From NCBI GenBank assembly GCA_016650435.1, contig JAENVT010000417.1, positions 1-11,827 on the forward strand: a stretch of DNA of 11,827 nucleotides, given 5' to 3'. The position numbers and the translations under genes were made by a program. Origin of the DNA: Ilumatobacteraceae bacterium (GTDB lineage Bacteria > Actinomycetota > Acidimicrobiia > Acidimicrobiales > Ilumatobacteraceae). Under the pieces are notes generated by a model, which was not told the DNA's origin, did no database searches, and worked only from the letters and a program-made list of their open reading frames with translations. This document shows, in pieces, positions 1 to 6,565 of this stretch (position 1 is its first letter; each line of letters starts with the position of its first letter).

Positions 1-316
1 CGCAGTTGTTGCGGAAGATGTCGCTGAAGCTCGGCGCAATGACCGCGTCGAAGCCACCCTGCTGGATTGCCCACACCGCGTGCTCGCGTGACGAGCCAAC
101 GCCGAAGCTTGGCCCGGCAACCAGGATCGACGCGCCGACATAGCGCTCGTCGTTGAGCACGAAATTGCGGTCATCGCGCCAGGTCGAGAACAACCCCTTC
201 TCGAAGCCGGTTCGCTCCACCCGCTTCAACCACTCGGCGGGGATGATCTGGTCGGTGTCGACGTCGCTGCGACGCAGCGGCACTCCACGACCGGAGATGA
301 CGTGCACGGATTTCAT
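1..316 (-). CDS. leuD: 3-isopropylmalate dehydratase small subunit, partial
   Basis: Small subunit of isopropylmalate isomerase, which with LeuC converts 2-isopropylmalate to 3-isopropylmalate in cytoplasmic leucine synthesis. The first 105 residues are visible; the gene runs off the left edge, so the stop is not seen. Hallmarks are the DTDQIIPA motif at residues 20-27, which contributes to substrate binding in this swivelling domain, and a [17 protein letters not shown] block at about 68-84, close to the usual GPxFGxGSSREHA. The ATG overlaps the leuC stop as ATGA (316 down to 313), so translation is probably coupled and the two subunits are made in equal amounts. No separate promoter is needed. 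Identification is secure; the C-terminal half cannot be judged. Confidence 0.95.
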   Translation of the reverse strand, partial: MKSVHVISGRGVPLRRSDVDTDQIIPAEWLKRVERTGFEKGLFSTWRDDRNFVLNDERYVGASILVAGPSFGVGSSREHAVWAIQQGGFDAVIAPSFSDIFRNNC

Positions 317-1746
317 TTCTGCGCCCCCAGATCTTCCGGGGTGGCGAAGTGGCCGGCGACGGCGGTGGCTGCGGCAACGGCGGGGGAGACGAGGTGGGTG
401 CGACCGCCCCTGCCTTGACGACCCTCGAAGTTGCGATTGCTGGTGCTGGCCGAACGTTCGCCTTGCGCCAGCTTGTCGGGATTCATCGCCAGGCACATGC
501 TGCAGCCCGGTTCACGCCAGTCGGCTCCAGCGGAGCGGAAGACGGTGTCGAGGCCTTCGGCCTCGGCTTGGGACTTCACGGCGTGGCTGCCCGGAACGAT
601 CATCACACGCTTCGCCGTCACGGTGCGCCCGTCGAGCACGGCGGCAACGGCGCGTAGATCCTCGATGCGACCGTTGGTGCAGCTACCGATGAACACCGTG
701 TCGACCGGGATGTCGCGCATCCGCGTGCCTGCCTCCAGCCCCATGTACTCGAGCGATCGCGCCACGGTTTCGCGTGTTGTTGCATCTGCAAAGTCAGTGG
801 GCGAGGGAACACTGCCATCGATCGTTGTCACTTGCGCCGGATTGGTGCCCCACGTGATGTGTGGTCGCAGTAGCGAGGCATCGATGACGACCGACTTGTC
901 GAAGACAGCGCCGTCGTCGGAGACGAGCGTGCGCCAATCTGCGACCGCTGCATCCCACGAGTCGCCACTCGGCGAATGGGCCCGACCTTGCAGATACTCG
1001 AACGTAGTGTCGTCGGGGGCGATCAACCCGGCCTTGGCGCCGGCCTCGATCGACATGTTGCAGACCGTCATGCGGCCCTCCATCGACAGCGATCGAATGG
1101 CCGAGCCCCGGTATTCGATCACGTGACCGATGCCGCCACCCGTGCCGATGTGACCGATGATGGCCAGGATTACATCTTTGGCCGTGATTCCAGCGGGCAT
1201 CTCGCCGTCTACCGTCACGCTCATCCACTTCGGACGCGTTTGCGGCAACGTCTGGGTCGCCAGAACGTGCTCGACCTCGCTGGTGCCGATGCCGAACGCC
1301 AACGCCCCGAACGCGCCATGAGTGGCGGTGTGGCTGTCGCCGCAGACGACTGTCATGCCCGGCAGCGTCCGGCCCTGCTCGGGGGCGATGATGTGAACAA
1401 TGCCCTGCCCGGGGTCGCCCATCGGGAAGTTGACGATGCCGAACTCCTTGGTGTTCTCGCGCAGCACCTCGACCTGCCGCGCCGAAATGGGATCGGCGAT
1501 CGGCTGGTCGATGTCGGCCGTCGGCACGTTGTGGTCCTCGGTCGCCACCGTGAGGTCTGGTCGCCGTACGGGTCGACCCGACAGTCGCAGTCCGTCGAAT
1601 GCCTGCGGGCTGGTGACCTCGTGCACGAGGTGCAGATCGATGTACAGCAGGTCGGGTTCATCGACCCCCGAATGCACGACGTGCCGCTCCCACAGTTTCT
1701 GGGCAAGCGTTCGCGGTTGCGTCGGTATGGCAGTTTTTTCAGACAC
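313..1746 (-). CDS. leuC: 3-isopropylmalate dehydratase large subunit
   Basis: Aconitase-superfamily [4Fe-4S] subunit of isopropylmalate isomerase (leucine synthesis). From GTG 1746 it is 477 residues, the normal length for LeuC. Visible family blocks are [20 protein letters not shown] near the N-terminus, the ATEDHNVPT block, [20 protein letters not shown] at about 135-154, and the three cluster cysteines: C356 in FIGSCTNGR, and C415 and C418 in [13 protein letters not shown]. The reading frame is open to another GTG at 1761 (482 residues). I prefer 1746 because it leaves a 5' leader of about 39 bases with a weak GAG-type ribosome site and begins close to where homologues begin. A good promoter lies at 1791-1819 inside the divergent iclR gene. 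leuD follows with an ATGA overlap. Function is certain; only the start is open. Confidence 0.95.
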   Translation of the reverse strand: MSEKTAIPTQPRTLAQKLWERHVVHSGVDEPDLLYIDLHLVHEVTSPQAFDGLRLSGRPVRRPDLTVATEDHNVPTADIDQPIADPISARQVEVLRENTKEFGIVNFPMGDPGQGIVHIIAPEQGRTLPGMTVVCGDSHTATHGAFGALAFGIGTSEVEHVLATQTLPQTRPKWMSVTVDGEMPAGITAKDVILAIIGHIGTGGGIGHVIEYRGSAIRSLSMEGRMTVCNMSIEAGAKAGLIAPDDTTFEYLQGRAHSPSGDSWDAAVADWRTLVSDDGAVFDKSVVIDASLLRPHITWGTNPAQVTTIDGSVPSPTDFADATTRETVARSLEYMGLEAGTRMRDIPVDTVFIGSCTNGRIEDLRAVAAVLDGRTVTAKRVMIVPGSHAVKSQAEAEGLDTVFRSAGADWREPGCSMCLAMNPDKLAQGERSASTSNRNFEGRQGRGGRTHLVSPAVAAATAVAGHFATPEDLGAQK

Positions 1747-1755
1747 GGCGACGCG

Positions 1756-1780
1756 TCTCACTTTCTGAGATATGATTCTC
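1756..1780. promoter_or_regulatory. candidate NdgR/LtbR-type operator: two overlapping inverted repeats
   Basis: Two inverted repeats overlap here: TCTCA-N5-TGAGA (1756-1770) and GAGA-N6-TCTC (1767-1780). They share the central GAGA, and the second surrounds the iclR -10 box. They also occupy the start of the predicted leuC transcript. IclR-family NdgR/LtbR proteins are known to control leuCD from the shared intergenic region, so a dimer or tetramer bound here could repress both directions. The repeats are seen directly; binding is inference. Confidence 0.45.
1771..1776 (+). promoter_or_regulatory. -10 box of the iclR gene, leaderless type
   Basis: TATGAT (5 of 6 to TATAAT) ends 8 bases before the ATG at 1785. 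An RNA starting 7-9 bases after the box would begin at or next to the start codon, so the mRNA is probably leaderless; no Shine-Dalgarno sequence is present. There is no clear -35 box at the expected spacing, which suggests a weak or regulated promoter. The box lies inside the inverted repeat at 1767-1780. Confidence 0.55.
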
Positions 1781-1784
1781 GTCG

Positions 1785-2420
1785 ATGGACAGTGTAAGCG
1801 GTGTCGGCGTCATTGACAAAGGGGTTGTGATTCTTCGCGCCCTTGCAAAAACGCCCCTCGACTTGGCGGCGCTACAAGACCAGACAGGGTTGCCGCGGGC
1901 GACGGCTCATCGGCTGGCGGTTGCCCTCGAGTCGCACGGCTTGGTGCGCCGCGACCCGCAGGGCCGGTTCTGCCTCGGGTTCGAATTGATCCGTCTGGGT
2001 CGGGCGGCCGAAGACGAGTTCCCATTGGCCGACCTGGCTCGTCCGATTCTCACATCGCTTCGCGACGCGACCGGTGAAAGCGTCCAGCTCTACGTTCCCG
2101 AAGGCGAGAGCCGGCGCTGCGTGGTTTCGTTGGAGTCCACACACGGGTTGCGTTGGATCGTCCCGCAGGGGGCGTTGCTTCCCATGGATCGCGGATCCGC
2201 CGGTCGTGTCCTGTTAGGCGACGAGATCGCCGAGAGTGTCGAGGAACGCGAGCCTGGTGTTGCTTCGGTCAGTGCTGCGATACGCGACCGCCGTGGCCGG
2301 ATCATTGCGGCGGTCAGCCTCAGCGGACCCGTCGAGCGCCTGAGTCGCCAGCCACGTCAGCGTTTTGGTCGCGACGTCGCCGAGGCCGCCAAGGCAGTGA
2401 GCGCTGCCGTCGCTGCCTAG
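1785..2420 (+). CDS. IclR-family regulator, NdgR/LtbR-like, shortened effector domain
   Basis: DNA-binding regulator of the actinobacterial NdgR/LtbR group, which controls leuCD and other amino-acid genes. Residues 8-65 form the winged helix-turn-helix, with recognition helix [16 protein letters not shown] at 37-52 and wing around DPQGRFCLG. The effector domain starts near 79 ([20 protein letters not shown]) and ends with the typical [10 protein letters not shown] and [12 protein letters not shown] blocks. The 211 residues are clearly fewer than the roughly 240 of NdgR. The missing stretch is internal, between GSAG (137-140) and [10 protein letters not shown] (154-163), where I recall about 25 more residues in Streptomyces NdgR. 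The frame is clean, so this looks like a true contraction rather than a frameshift. Divergent from leuC and probably leaderless. Family and genomic role are well supported; ligand response may be altered. Confidence 0.9.
   Translation: MDSVSGVGVIDKGVVILRALAKTPLDLAALQDQTGLPRATAHRLAVALESHGLVRRDPQGRFCLGFELIRLGRAAEDEFPLADLARPILTSLRDATGESVQLYVPEGESRRCVVSLESTHGLRWIVPQGALLPMDRGSAGRVLLGDEIAESVEEREPGVASVSAAIRDRRGRIIAAVSLSGPVERLSRQPRQRFGRDVAEAAKAVSAAVAA
1791..1819 (-). promoter_or_regulatory. leuCD promoter (-35/-10)
   Basis: On the minus strand TTGTCA (1819-1814; 5 of 6 matches to TTGACA) and TACACT (1796-1791; 4 of 6 to TATAAT) are separated by exactly 17 bases. The predicted RNA start is about 1784, giving a leuC leader of about 39 bases. 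Both boxes lie inside the first codons of the divergent iclR gene. The predicted iclR RNA starts at about the same base, so the two promoters should exclude each other. Confidence 0.6.
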
Positions 2421-2439
2421 CCCCCTGAACAACGGGCTA
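2418..2439. terminator. hairpin joining two convergent stop codons
   Basis: TAGCCC (2418-2423) and GGGCTA (2434-2439) form a perfect 6-bp stem with a 10-base loop. The left arm begins with the iclR stop TAG, and the right arm ends with the amidohydrolase stop TAG read on the other strand. No T-tract follows on either side, so intrinsic termination would be weak. It is the only candidate bidirectional terminator between these convergent genes. Confidence 0.35.
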
Positions 2440-3375
2440 TTCGAATCGCGGAAACAGCGGAGCCGCGTTGGCCATCAGTTCGGCAGCGCTCACCGGGTTG
2501 TCGGTGCCCGTGATCCAGCCAAGGGCGCCGGCGACGATCGGTTCGGGTGTGAACGGCCAGTCGCTTCCGTAGAGCACCTGATGGCGATCGACAAGCGTCA
2601 GCAAGGACGTCACGACCGCAGAAGATGCGCTGCCCGCGAGGTCGTAGTACAACCGTCGAAGCTGGGAGACAACAGCGGCGGGATCGTCGGCGCCGAGGAG
2701 CACGCTGATCCCCGCAATCCGAGGCGCGAGGAACGGAAGTGTGCCACCGGCGTGGGGCACGATCCAGCGGATGTCGGGATACCGAGCGAAGACTCCCGAC
2801 AGCAACATGTTGGTTACGGCGCGGGTGGTGTCGAATGGAAATTCGATCATCGGCCGCGGATAGCCGAGCGAGGTGCACTCCCAGCAGGCCGGCGACGTGG
2901 GATGGATGAAGACGAGGGCTTGTCGGCGGTTGAGCTCGGCCATGATGGGGTCGAGCGAGGCATCCCCGAGGTAGACACCGCCGACATTCGTCAACACGTT
3001 GATGCCGTCGAGCCCGAGTCCATCCAGCGCCCGCTCCATCTCCGCCAGCGACTCGTCGGTGTCGGTCATCGGCAGACTGGCGAATGCGCCGAAGCGACCG
3101 GGGTGGTCAGCAATCGTCGTCGCGGCGACATCGTTGACGTACCGGGCGAGAGCGATCGCGTCCGACGCCGATACACCGTCTCCAAACCGCACACCCGGCG
3201 ACGAAACCGACAAGACAGCCGCGTCGATTCCAAGCCGATCCATCACGCCCACGTGATCGTCGGCCGACCACGTCGGCACTCGCGGAAAGCCGTCGGGTTG
3301 ATCGATGCCCGCAGTCGCCAGCGCATCTCGATAGTGAGGCGGAAGAAAGTGGGCGTGGACATCGATCAGCGGCAC
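2437..3375 (-). CDS. amidohydrolase, ACMSD/resorcylate-decarboxylase type
   Basis: TIM-barrel metal-dependent hydrolase or decarboxylase of the amidohydrolase-2 family, whose members include 2-amino-3-carboxymuconate-6-semialdehyde decarboxylase and gamma-resorcylate decarboxylase. The 312 residues are typical. Metal and catalytic positions are visible: DVHAHFLP at residues 5-12 (H7, H9), FIHPTSP at 156-162 (H158), IVPHAGGTLPF at 205-215 (H208) and YGSDWPFTP at 269-277 (D272). I see no signal peptide, so it should be cytoplasmic. The GTG start is chosen because AGGA (3383-3386) lies 7 bases upstream and MPLIDVHAHF matches how family members begin. It converges on iclR and diverges from a secreted peptidase, and no pathway neighbour reveals its substrate, probably an aromatic or enol-carboxylate compound. 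Family is certain; substrate is unknown. Confidence 0.9.
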   Translation of the reverse strand: MPLIDVHAHFLPPHYRDALATAGIDQPDGFPRVPTWSADDHVGVMDRLGIDAAVLSVSSPGVRFGDGVSASDAIALARYVNDVAATTIADHPGRFGAFASLPMTDTDESLAEMERALDGLGLDGINVLTNVGGVYLGDASLDPIMAELNRRQALVFIHPTSPACWECTSLGYPRPMIEFPFDTTRAVTNMLLSGVFARYPDIRWIVPHAGGTLPFLAPRIAGISVLLGADDPAAVVSQLRRLYYDLAGSASSAVVTSLLTLVDRHQVLYGSDWPFTPEPIVAGALGWITGTDNPVSAAELMANAAPLFPRFE

Positions 3376-3396
3376 GCGGCGATCCTAGGAGTCTAC

Positions 3397-3431
3397 GAGA
3401 ACCGTCTCCATGTGAGCGCGAACGAGCTCAC
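3397..3431. promoter_or_regulatory. two inverted repeats in a divergent intergenic region
   Basis: Between the amidohydrolase and peptidase starts (115 bases) lie GAGA-ACCG-TCTC (3397-3408) and GTGAGC-N8-GCTCAC (3412-3431), both with perfect arms. They could be operator sites for a dimeric regulator. A TAGACT box on the minus strand (3395-3390) is a possible weak -10 for the amidohydrolase gene. The regulator is unknown. Confidence 0.3.
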
Positions 3432-3475
3432 CGCACGGTCGGTTTCGCGGTCCGTCGCGGCCCTCGTTTCGCCGA

Positions 3476-3484
3476 TGTTACGAT
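3476..3484 (+). promoter_or_regulatory. extended -10 of the peptidase gene, leaderless type
   Basis: TGT-TACGAT forms an extended -10 (TGn at 3476-3478, hexamer 3479-3484), and 6 bases later comes the ATG at 3491. Transcription should start at or next to the A of the start codon, giving a leaderless mRNA. No Shine-Dalgarno sequence is present. No convincing -35 box is visible, which is acceptable for an extended -10. Confidence 0.55.
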
Positions 3485-3490
3485 CCGGCG

Positions 3491-5410
3491 ATGTACGGCC
3501 GTATCGCCCTCGTGGCGGCGCTCGCTGTCGGTGTCACCGCACCGACCGTTGCCGCCCAGCCCGTAAAAGCAGCAGCCACCACAGCTCAACGAGCGGCCTC
3601 GTTGGGTCCGTGTCCCGGTGTGCCCGGCGCGCGTTGTGGGTCGATCCAGCGGCCGTTGGATCCGGACGATCCCAACGGTGCCACAATCACAATTGGCTTC
3701 GAATTCCATCGCGCCACCAATCACAACAAGCCGTCACTCGGCACGATCGTCGCCGTCGAAGGCGGGCCGGGATACCCGTCCACCGGGTCGCGCGACTTCT
3801 ATCTGGATCTGTTCGCGCCGCTGCTGGCTCGACGCGACGTGTTGCTCGTCGACGCTCGCGGCACGGGCACATCGTCGGTCATCAACTGTCCCGAGCTCGA
3901 GTCGTTCCAAGGCGACTACATCGACAACGTCGGGCTGTGTGGGCAGCAACTGGGTGCCGCGTCCGACCTCTACGGGACCGCGTTCGCAGCCGACGACCTG
4001 GCCGCAGTTCTCGACACGCTGGGGATCGATCGCATCGATCTGTACGGCGACTCGTACGGCACCTTCTTCGGTCAAACGTTCGCGATCCGTCATCCCGACC
4101 GGGTTCGCACACTGACCCTCGATGCCGCGTATCCGGTCGAGGATCAGGATCCGTGGTACCGCGACGAGAACCGGGCATTGCACAGCGCGTTCCGGCTGGT
4201 GTGTCGGCGCGACCCCGGCTGCGCCGCGCTCGGCGGCGACGTCATCGACCGCTTGGGTGCGCTCGCCGACGCGCTGCGCGCCAACCCGCTGAGCGGCGAG
4301 GCATACGACGCCGACGGCGTGCTGCACGATGTCGAGATCGATGCCTCGTTCCTGTCGTACATCATGGGCGTGGCCACCTACGGCACCACTGTCTATGAAG
4401 AGCTCGACGGCGCTGGCCGCGCCTGGCTCGTCGGTGGGGATCCGGCACCGCTGCTGCGCATCGCCGCCGAGCAGACGGACTGGAGCACGGCAGGAGTTCC
4501 GGAGGAGTTCTCAAATGGCCTGTACGTCTCGGTGATCTGCAACGACTATCCGCAGCTCTGGGACATCAACGCGCCGCTCGACCAACGACAAGCGCAGTTC
4601 GACGCCTCGGTGGCCGACCTCCGCGCCACGGATCCAAACGCGTTCGCACCGTTCACCGTCGACGACTGGCTGGCGTCGCCATGGACCGAGTTCGAGTCGT
4701 GCATCAAGTGGCCGGCTCCCAGCCATTTCGTGCCACCAGTAGACAGCCCTGCTACATATCCGAGCGTACCGACGCTCGTTCTTGTGGGCGACCTCGATTC
4801 GATCACGTCGGCTGAGGGCGCTCAGATCGTCGCCGGCCACTTCCCCAACTCGACGTTCGTCGAGGTCGCCAACAACGGTCACGTGACTGCACTCGCCGAC
4901 CACTCGCGATGCGCGTCCGACATCGTCGTTCAGTTCGTAAAAAGTAGCGCTCCCGGCGACACGAGTTGCGCGTCGAAATATCAGGAGGTGCGAACCACCG
5001 ACGCGTTCCCGCAACGACTCAACGACGTAGCAGCGCCACCAGGACAAGGCACGGTTCGACAGCGCAGGGTCGCCTCCGCAGCGACATCCACCGTTGGCGA
5101 CCTGTTCCCGCGCTGGTTCGCGATGCTCGGGTCCGACGGCGTCGGCCTGCGCGGCGGCACCTTCAGCACCACCGGGCTCGACATCGTGCATTTCAATCTC
5201 ACCAATCTGCGCTGGATCGACAACCTCGCGGTCTCGGGCCGTGTGAAATGGGATCGGACAACTGGCGCCGTCACTGCCAATGTCACGTGCACCCGCGCCG
5301 CCGACTGCAACCTCGCCGTTGCCTGGAACTACAACGAGGCGCATGCCGTCGCGACAGTCACCGGAAGAATCGATGGCGCAAAGGTGTCGCTGACAATGGC
5401 GGCGCCATGA
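3491..5410 (+). CDS. secreted S33 alpha/beta-hydrolase peptidase (TAP-like) with extra C-terminal domain
   Basis: Probable exported tripeptidyl-aminopeptidase-like enzyme that trims peptides outside the membrane. Residues 1-22 form a Sec signal peptide (MYGR, then a hydrophobic stretch, then a TVAA-type cleavage site). The catalytic fold shows the oxyanion region GGPG at 91-94, LLVDARGTGTSS at 118-129, the nucleophile elbow GDSYG with S188, the acid D436 in VGDLDSIT, and H464 in NNGHVTAL. The last part matches the TAP-like C-terminal lid region. The usual family length is about 500 residues. Here some 130-140 more follow (about 500-639), beta-rich, with a cysteine pair C600/C606. The gene stands alone behind a leaderless-type promoter, and its TGA overlaps an ATG (ATGA) that opens only an 8-codon frame. 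The hydrolase identity is strong; true substrate and the added domain's role are unknown. Confidence 0.9.
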   Translation: MYGRIALVAALAVGVTAPTVAAQPVKAAATTAQRAASLGPCPGVPGARCGSIQRPLDPDDPNGATITIGFEFHRATNHNKPSLGTIVAVEGGPGYPSTGSRDFYLDLFAPLLARRDVLLVDARGTGTSSVINCPELESFQGDYIDNVGLCGQQLGAASDLYGTAFAADDLAAVLDTLGIDRIDLYGDSYGTFFGQTFAIRHPDRVRTLTLDAAYPVEDQDPWYRDENRALHSAFRLVCRRDPGCAALGGDVIDRLGALADALRANPLSGEAYDADGVLHDVEIDASFLSYIMGVATYGTTVYEELDGAGRAWLVGGDPAPLLRIAAEQTDWSTAGVPEEFSNGLYVSVICNDYPQLWDINAPLDQRQAQFDASVADLRATDPNAFAPFTVDDWLASPWTEFESCIKWPAPSHFVPPVDSPATYPSVPTLVLVGDLDSITSAEGAQIVAGHFPNSTFVEVANNGHVTALADHSRCASDIVVQFVKSSAPGDTSCASKYQEVRTTDAFPQRLNDVAAPPGQGTVRQRRVASAATSTVGDLFPRWFAMLGSDGVGLRGGTFSTTGLDIVHFNLTNLRWIDNLAVSGRVKWDRTTGAVTANVTCTRAADCNLAVAWNYNEAHAVATVTGRIDGAKVSLTMAAP

Positions 5411-5482
5411 GCGACCTCGTCGTGATTGGGTAACCCACCTGCTCGTCGTCGTGCGCGACGCTGGAACGGATGCCTGATTCCA

Positions 5483-6157
5483 ATGCCAGCGGAACCGCTG
5501 TTCTCGTCTGTCAGGGGCCGCCCCATTGACGATGCCATGAAGGCCACGCTGCGTCCGCAGTTGGTCATCCTGGGGGCAGGCCTCGACGGGCGCGCCTGGC
5601 GTTTGGCGGAGCTTGCCGGGGTCGATGTGTTCGAGGTGGATCGCCCGGCGTCGCAGGAGGACAAACGGCAGCGGATTGGTGATCTCGAGCTGAAGGCGAA
5701 GTCGATCCGGTTCGTGCCGGTCGACTTCAGGGGGGATTCGCTCGGTGAAGCGTTGGCTGCCGTGGGTCACGATCGAGCGATTCCGACGACGTGGATCTGT
5801 GAGGGCGTGATCCCGTACCTCACTCGTATCGACGTTGAATCCTCCGTGCGAGCAATCGCAGGCTGCTCCGCTCCAGGAAGTCGACTGGTCGTCAACTACC
5901 AGACACCGGCGTTGTCTTCGACGGTTGGCCGGATGTTCGCGAGCGTCGTGTCCAAACTCTCTGGCGGTCGCAACCCGATGGCGCAAGAGCGCTGGCGTTC
6001 GGCATGGAAACCGGATGAAATCGAGCAGCTTTTCGCTCGCTACGGTTACGCGATCGTCGAGGACGAGGATCTCTTGACCATCGCGAACCGGCTCTCGCTC
6101 GACGTCAAGCTTCGGCGTTACCTACAACACGGCCGGGTTGCCACCACTGACCGCTGA
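5483..6157 (+). CDS. class I SAM-dependent methyltransferase, LCM family, N-terminus probably truncated
   Basis: Methyltransferase of the leucine-carboxyl-methyltransferase/TIGR00027 type. Counting from ATG 5483 (224 residues), the SAM-binding loop LGAGLDGRAW lies at about 30-39, preceded by the SAM-contacting VRGRPIDD block at 10-17. FEVDRP near 53-58 and ICEGVIPYL near 106-114 complete the core fold. Family members normally carry some 50-60 extra residues before the RxRxIDD block, with an ExRRPD..DPxA motif; none is found here in any frame. The open frame extends back to a TTG at 5426, but that stretch is an arginine-rich run that looks like non-coding shadow sequence. No good ribosome site marks any start. 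Just upstream, ATG 5407 opens MSDLVVIG and stops, possibly a remnant of the original start. The core may be active, but a decaying gene is equally possible. Confidence 0.7.
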   Translation: MPAEPLFSSVRGRPIDDAMKATLRPQLVILGAGLDGRAWRLAELAGVDVFEVDRPASQEDKRQRIGDLELKAKSIRFVPVDFRGDSLGEALAAVGHDRAIPTTWICEGVIPYLTRIDVESSVRAIAGCSAPGSRLVVNYQTPALSSTVGRMFASVVSKLSGGRNPMAQERWRSAWKPDEIEQLFARYGYAIVEDEDLLTIANRLSLDVKLRRYLQHGRVATTDR

Positions 6158-6179
6158 GCCTGGGTTCCCGAGCATCGGG

Positions 6180-6198
6180 GCGGTCTATCGACGACCGC
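6180..6198. terminator. candidate terminator hairpin between convergent genes
   Basis: GCGGTC (6180-6185) pairs perfectly with GACCGC (6193-6198) around a 7-base loop. It lies between the methyltransferase stop and the stop of the small membrane protein gene that reads toward it. There is no T-run after the stem on either strand, so it is a weak bidirectional terminator at best. Confidence 0.35.
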
Positions 6199-6204
6199 AA
6201 CCCG

Positions 6205-6513
6205 TCACTTGCGGGCCTTCTCCAAGCTCTGGAAGATGATGATCGCTGGAATGGCAGCGCTGAACACGAACAGCCACAGGCCGAGCCATACGCCCGCCGC
6301 AATCCTGCCAATCGACATCAGGGTCCAGGTCTGTGGAGCCGACGCGTTGTACTCGCCCGGGCGCTGTGACGCCCCGAAAACTGACTGAGGATCGTTGACG
6401 TAGAACCCAGGCGTCCCTGCCAATGCCTCCCGGCCCCGACGCTGTACGACAGCCACGCCTACAAGAGCGGAGAGAAGACCTCCGGAAATGAGGAGAATGG
6501 CGGCCAGGGGCAT
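6205..6513 (-). CDS. small two-helix membrane protein, unknown function
   Basis: I do not recognise this 102-residue protein. Its first 23 residues are a hydrophobic helix (PLAAILLISGGLLSALVGVAV) followed by QRRGRE. A hydrophilic, proline-, serine- and asparagine-containing middle (about 30-65) follows. A second long hydrophobic stretch (about 68-94, rich in A, G, W, L, I, F) ends in the basic tail EKARK. With positive charge after helix 1 and after helix 2, both ends of the middle segment may be cytoplasmic, or helix 1 may be reversed; topology is uncertain. It lies 52 bases downstream of the FKBP lipoprotein gene on the same strand and probably belongs to that operon. No Shine-Dalgarno sequence precedes the ATG. 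The membrane helices argue that it is a real gene. Confidence 0.65.
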   Translation of the reverse strand: MPLAAILLISGGLLSALVGVAVVQRRGREALAGTPGFYVNDPQSVFGASQRPGEYNASAPQTWTLMSIGRIAAGVWLGLWLFVFSAAIPAIIIFQSLEKARK

Positions 6514-6565
6514 GCACGGTTATCGGCTGATGAGGCCGTGTTCACGAGGGTCTTTCGCGGAATTG

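Noticed and set aside
1813..1818. Perfect TTGACA on the plus strand
   Set aside because: It is inside the iclR coding region with no -10 box at proper spacing downstream; the same bases are better explained as the reverse of the leuC -35 box.
4024..4040. Perfect inverted repeat GATCGAT-CGC-ATCGATC
   Set aside because: It lies in the middle of the peptidase gene and encodes the conserved GIDRIDLYG segment before the active-site serine; codon constraint explains it.
2581..4398. A 605-codon plus-strand open frame
   Set aside because: It runs antisense through the amidohydrolase and then out of frame through the peptidase. The translation is arginine-rich low complexity without motifs, while both real genes show full catalytic signatures.
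5426..5482. TTG start and arginine-rich N-terminus for the methyltransferase
   Set aside because: The segment directly follows an in-frame stop, lacks family similarity and lacks a ribosome site; it is retained only as a formal possibility.
4511..5986. A 491-codon minus-strand open frame
   Set aside because: It is antisense to the peptidase and methyltransferase genes; its translation has no recognisable domain and reflects high-GC codon bias.
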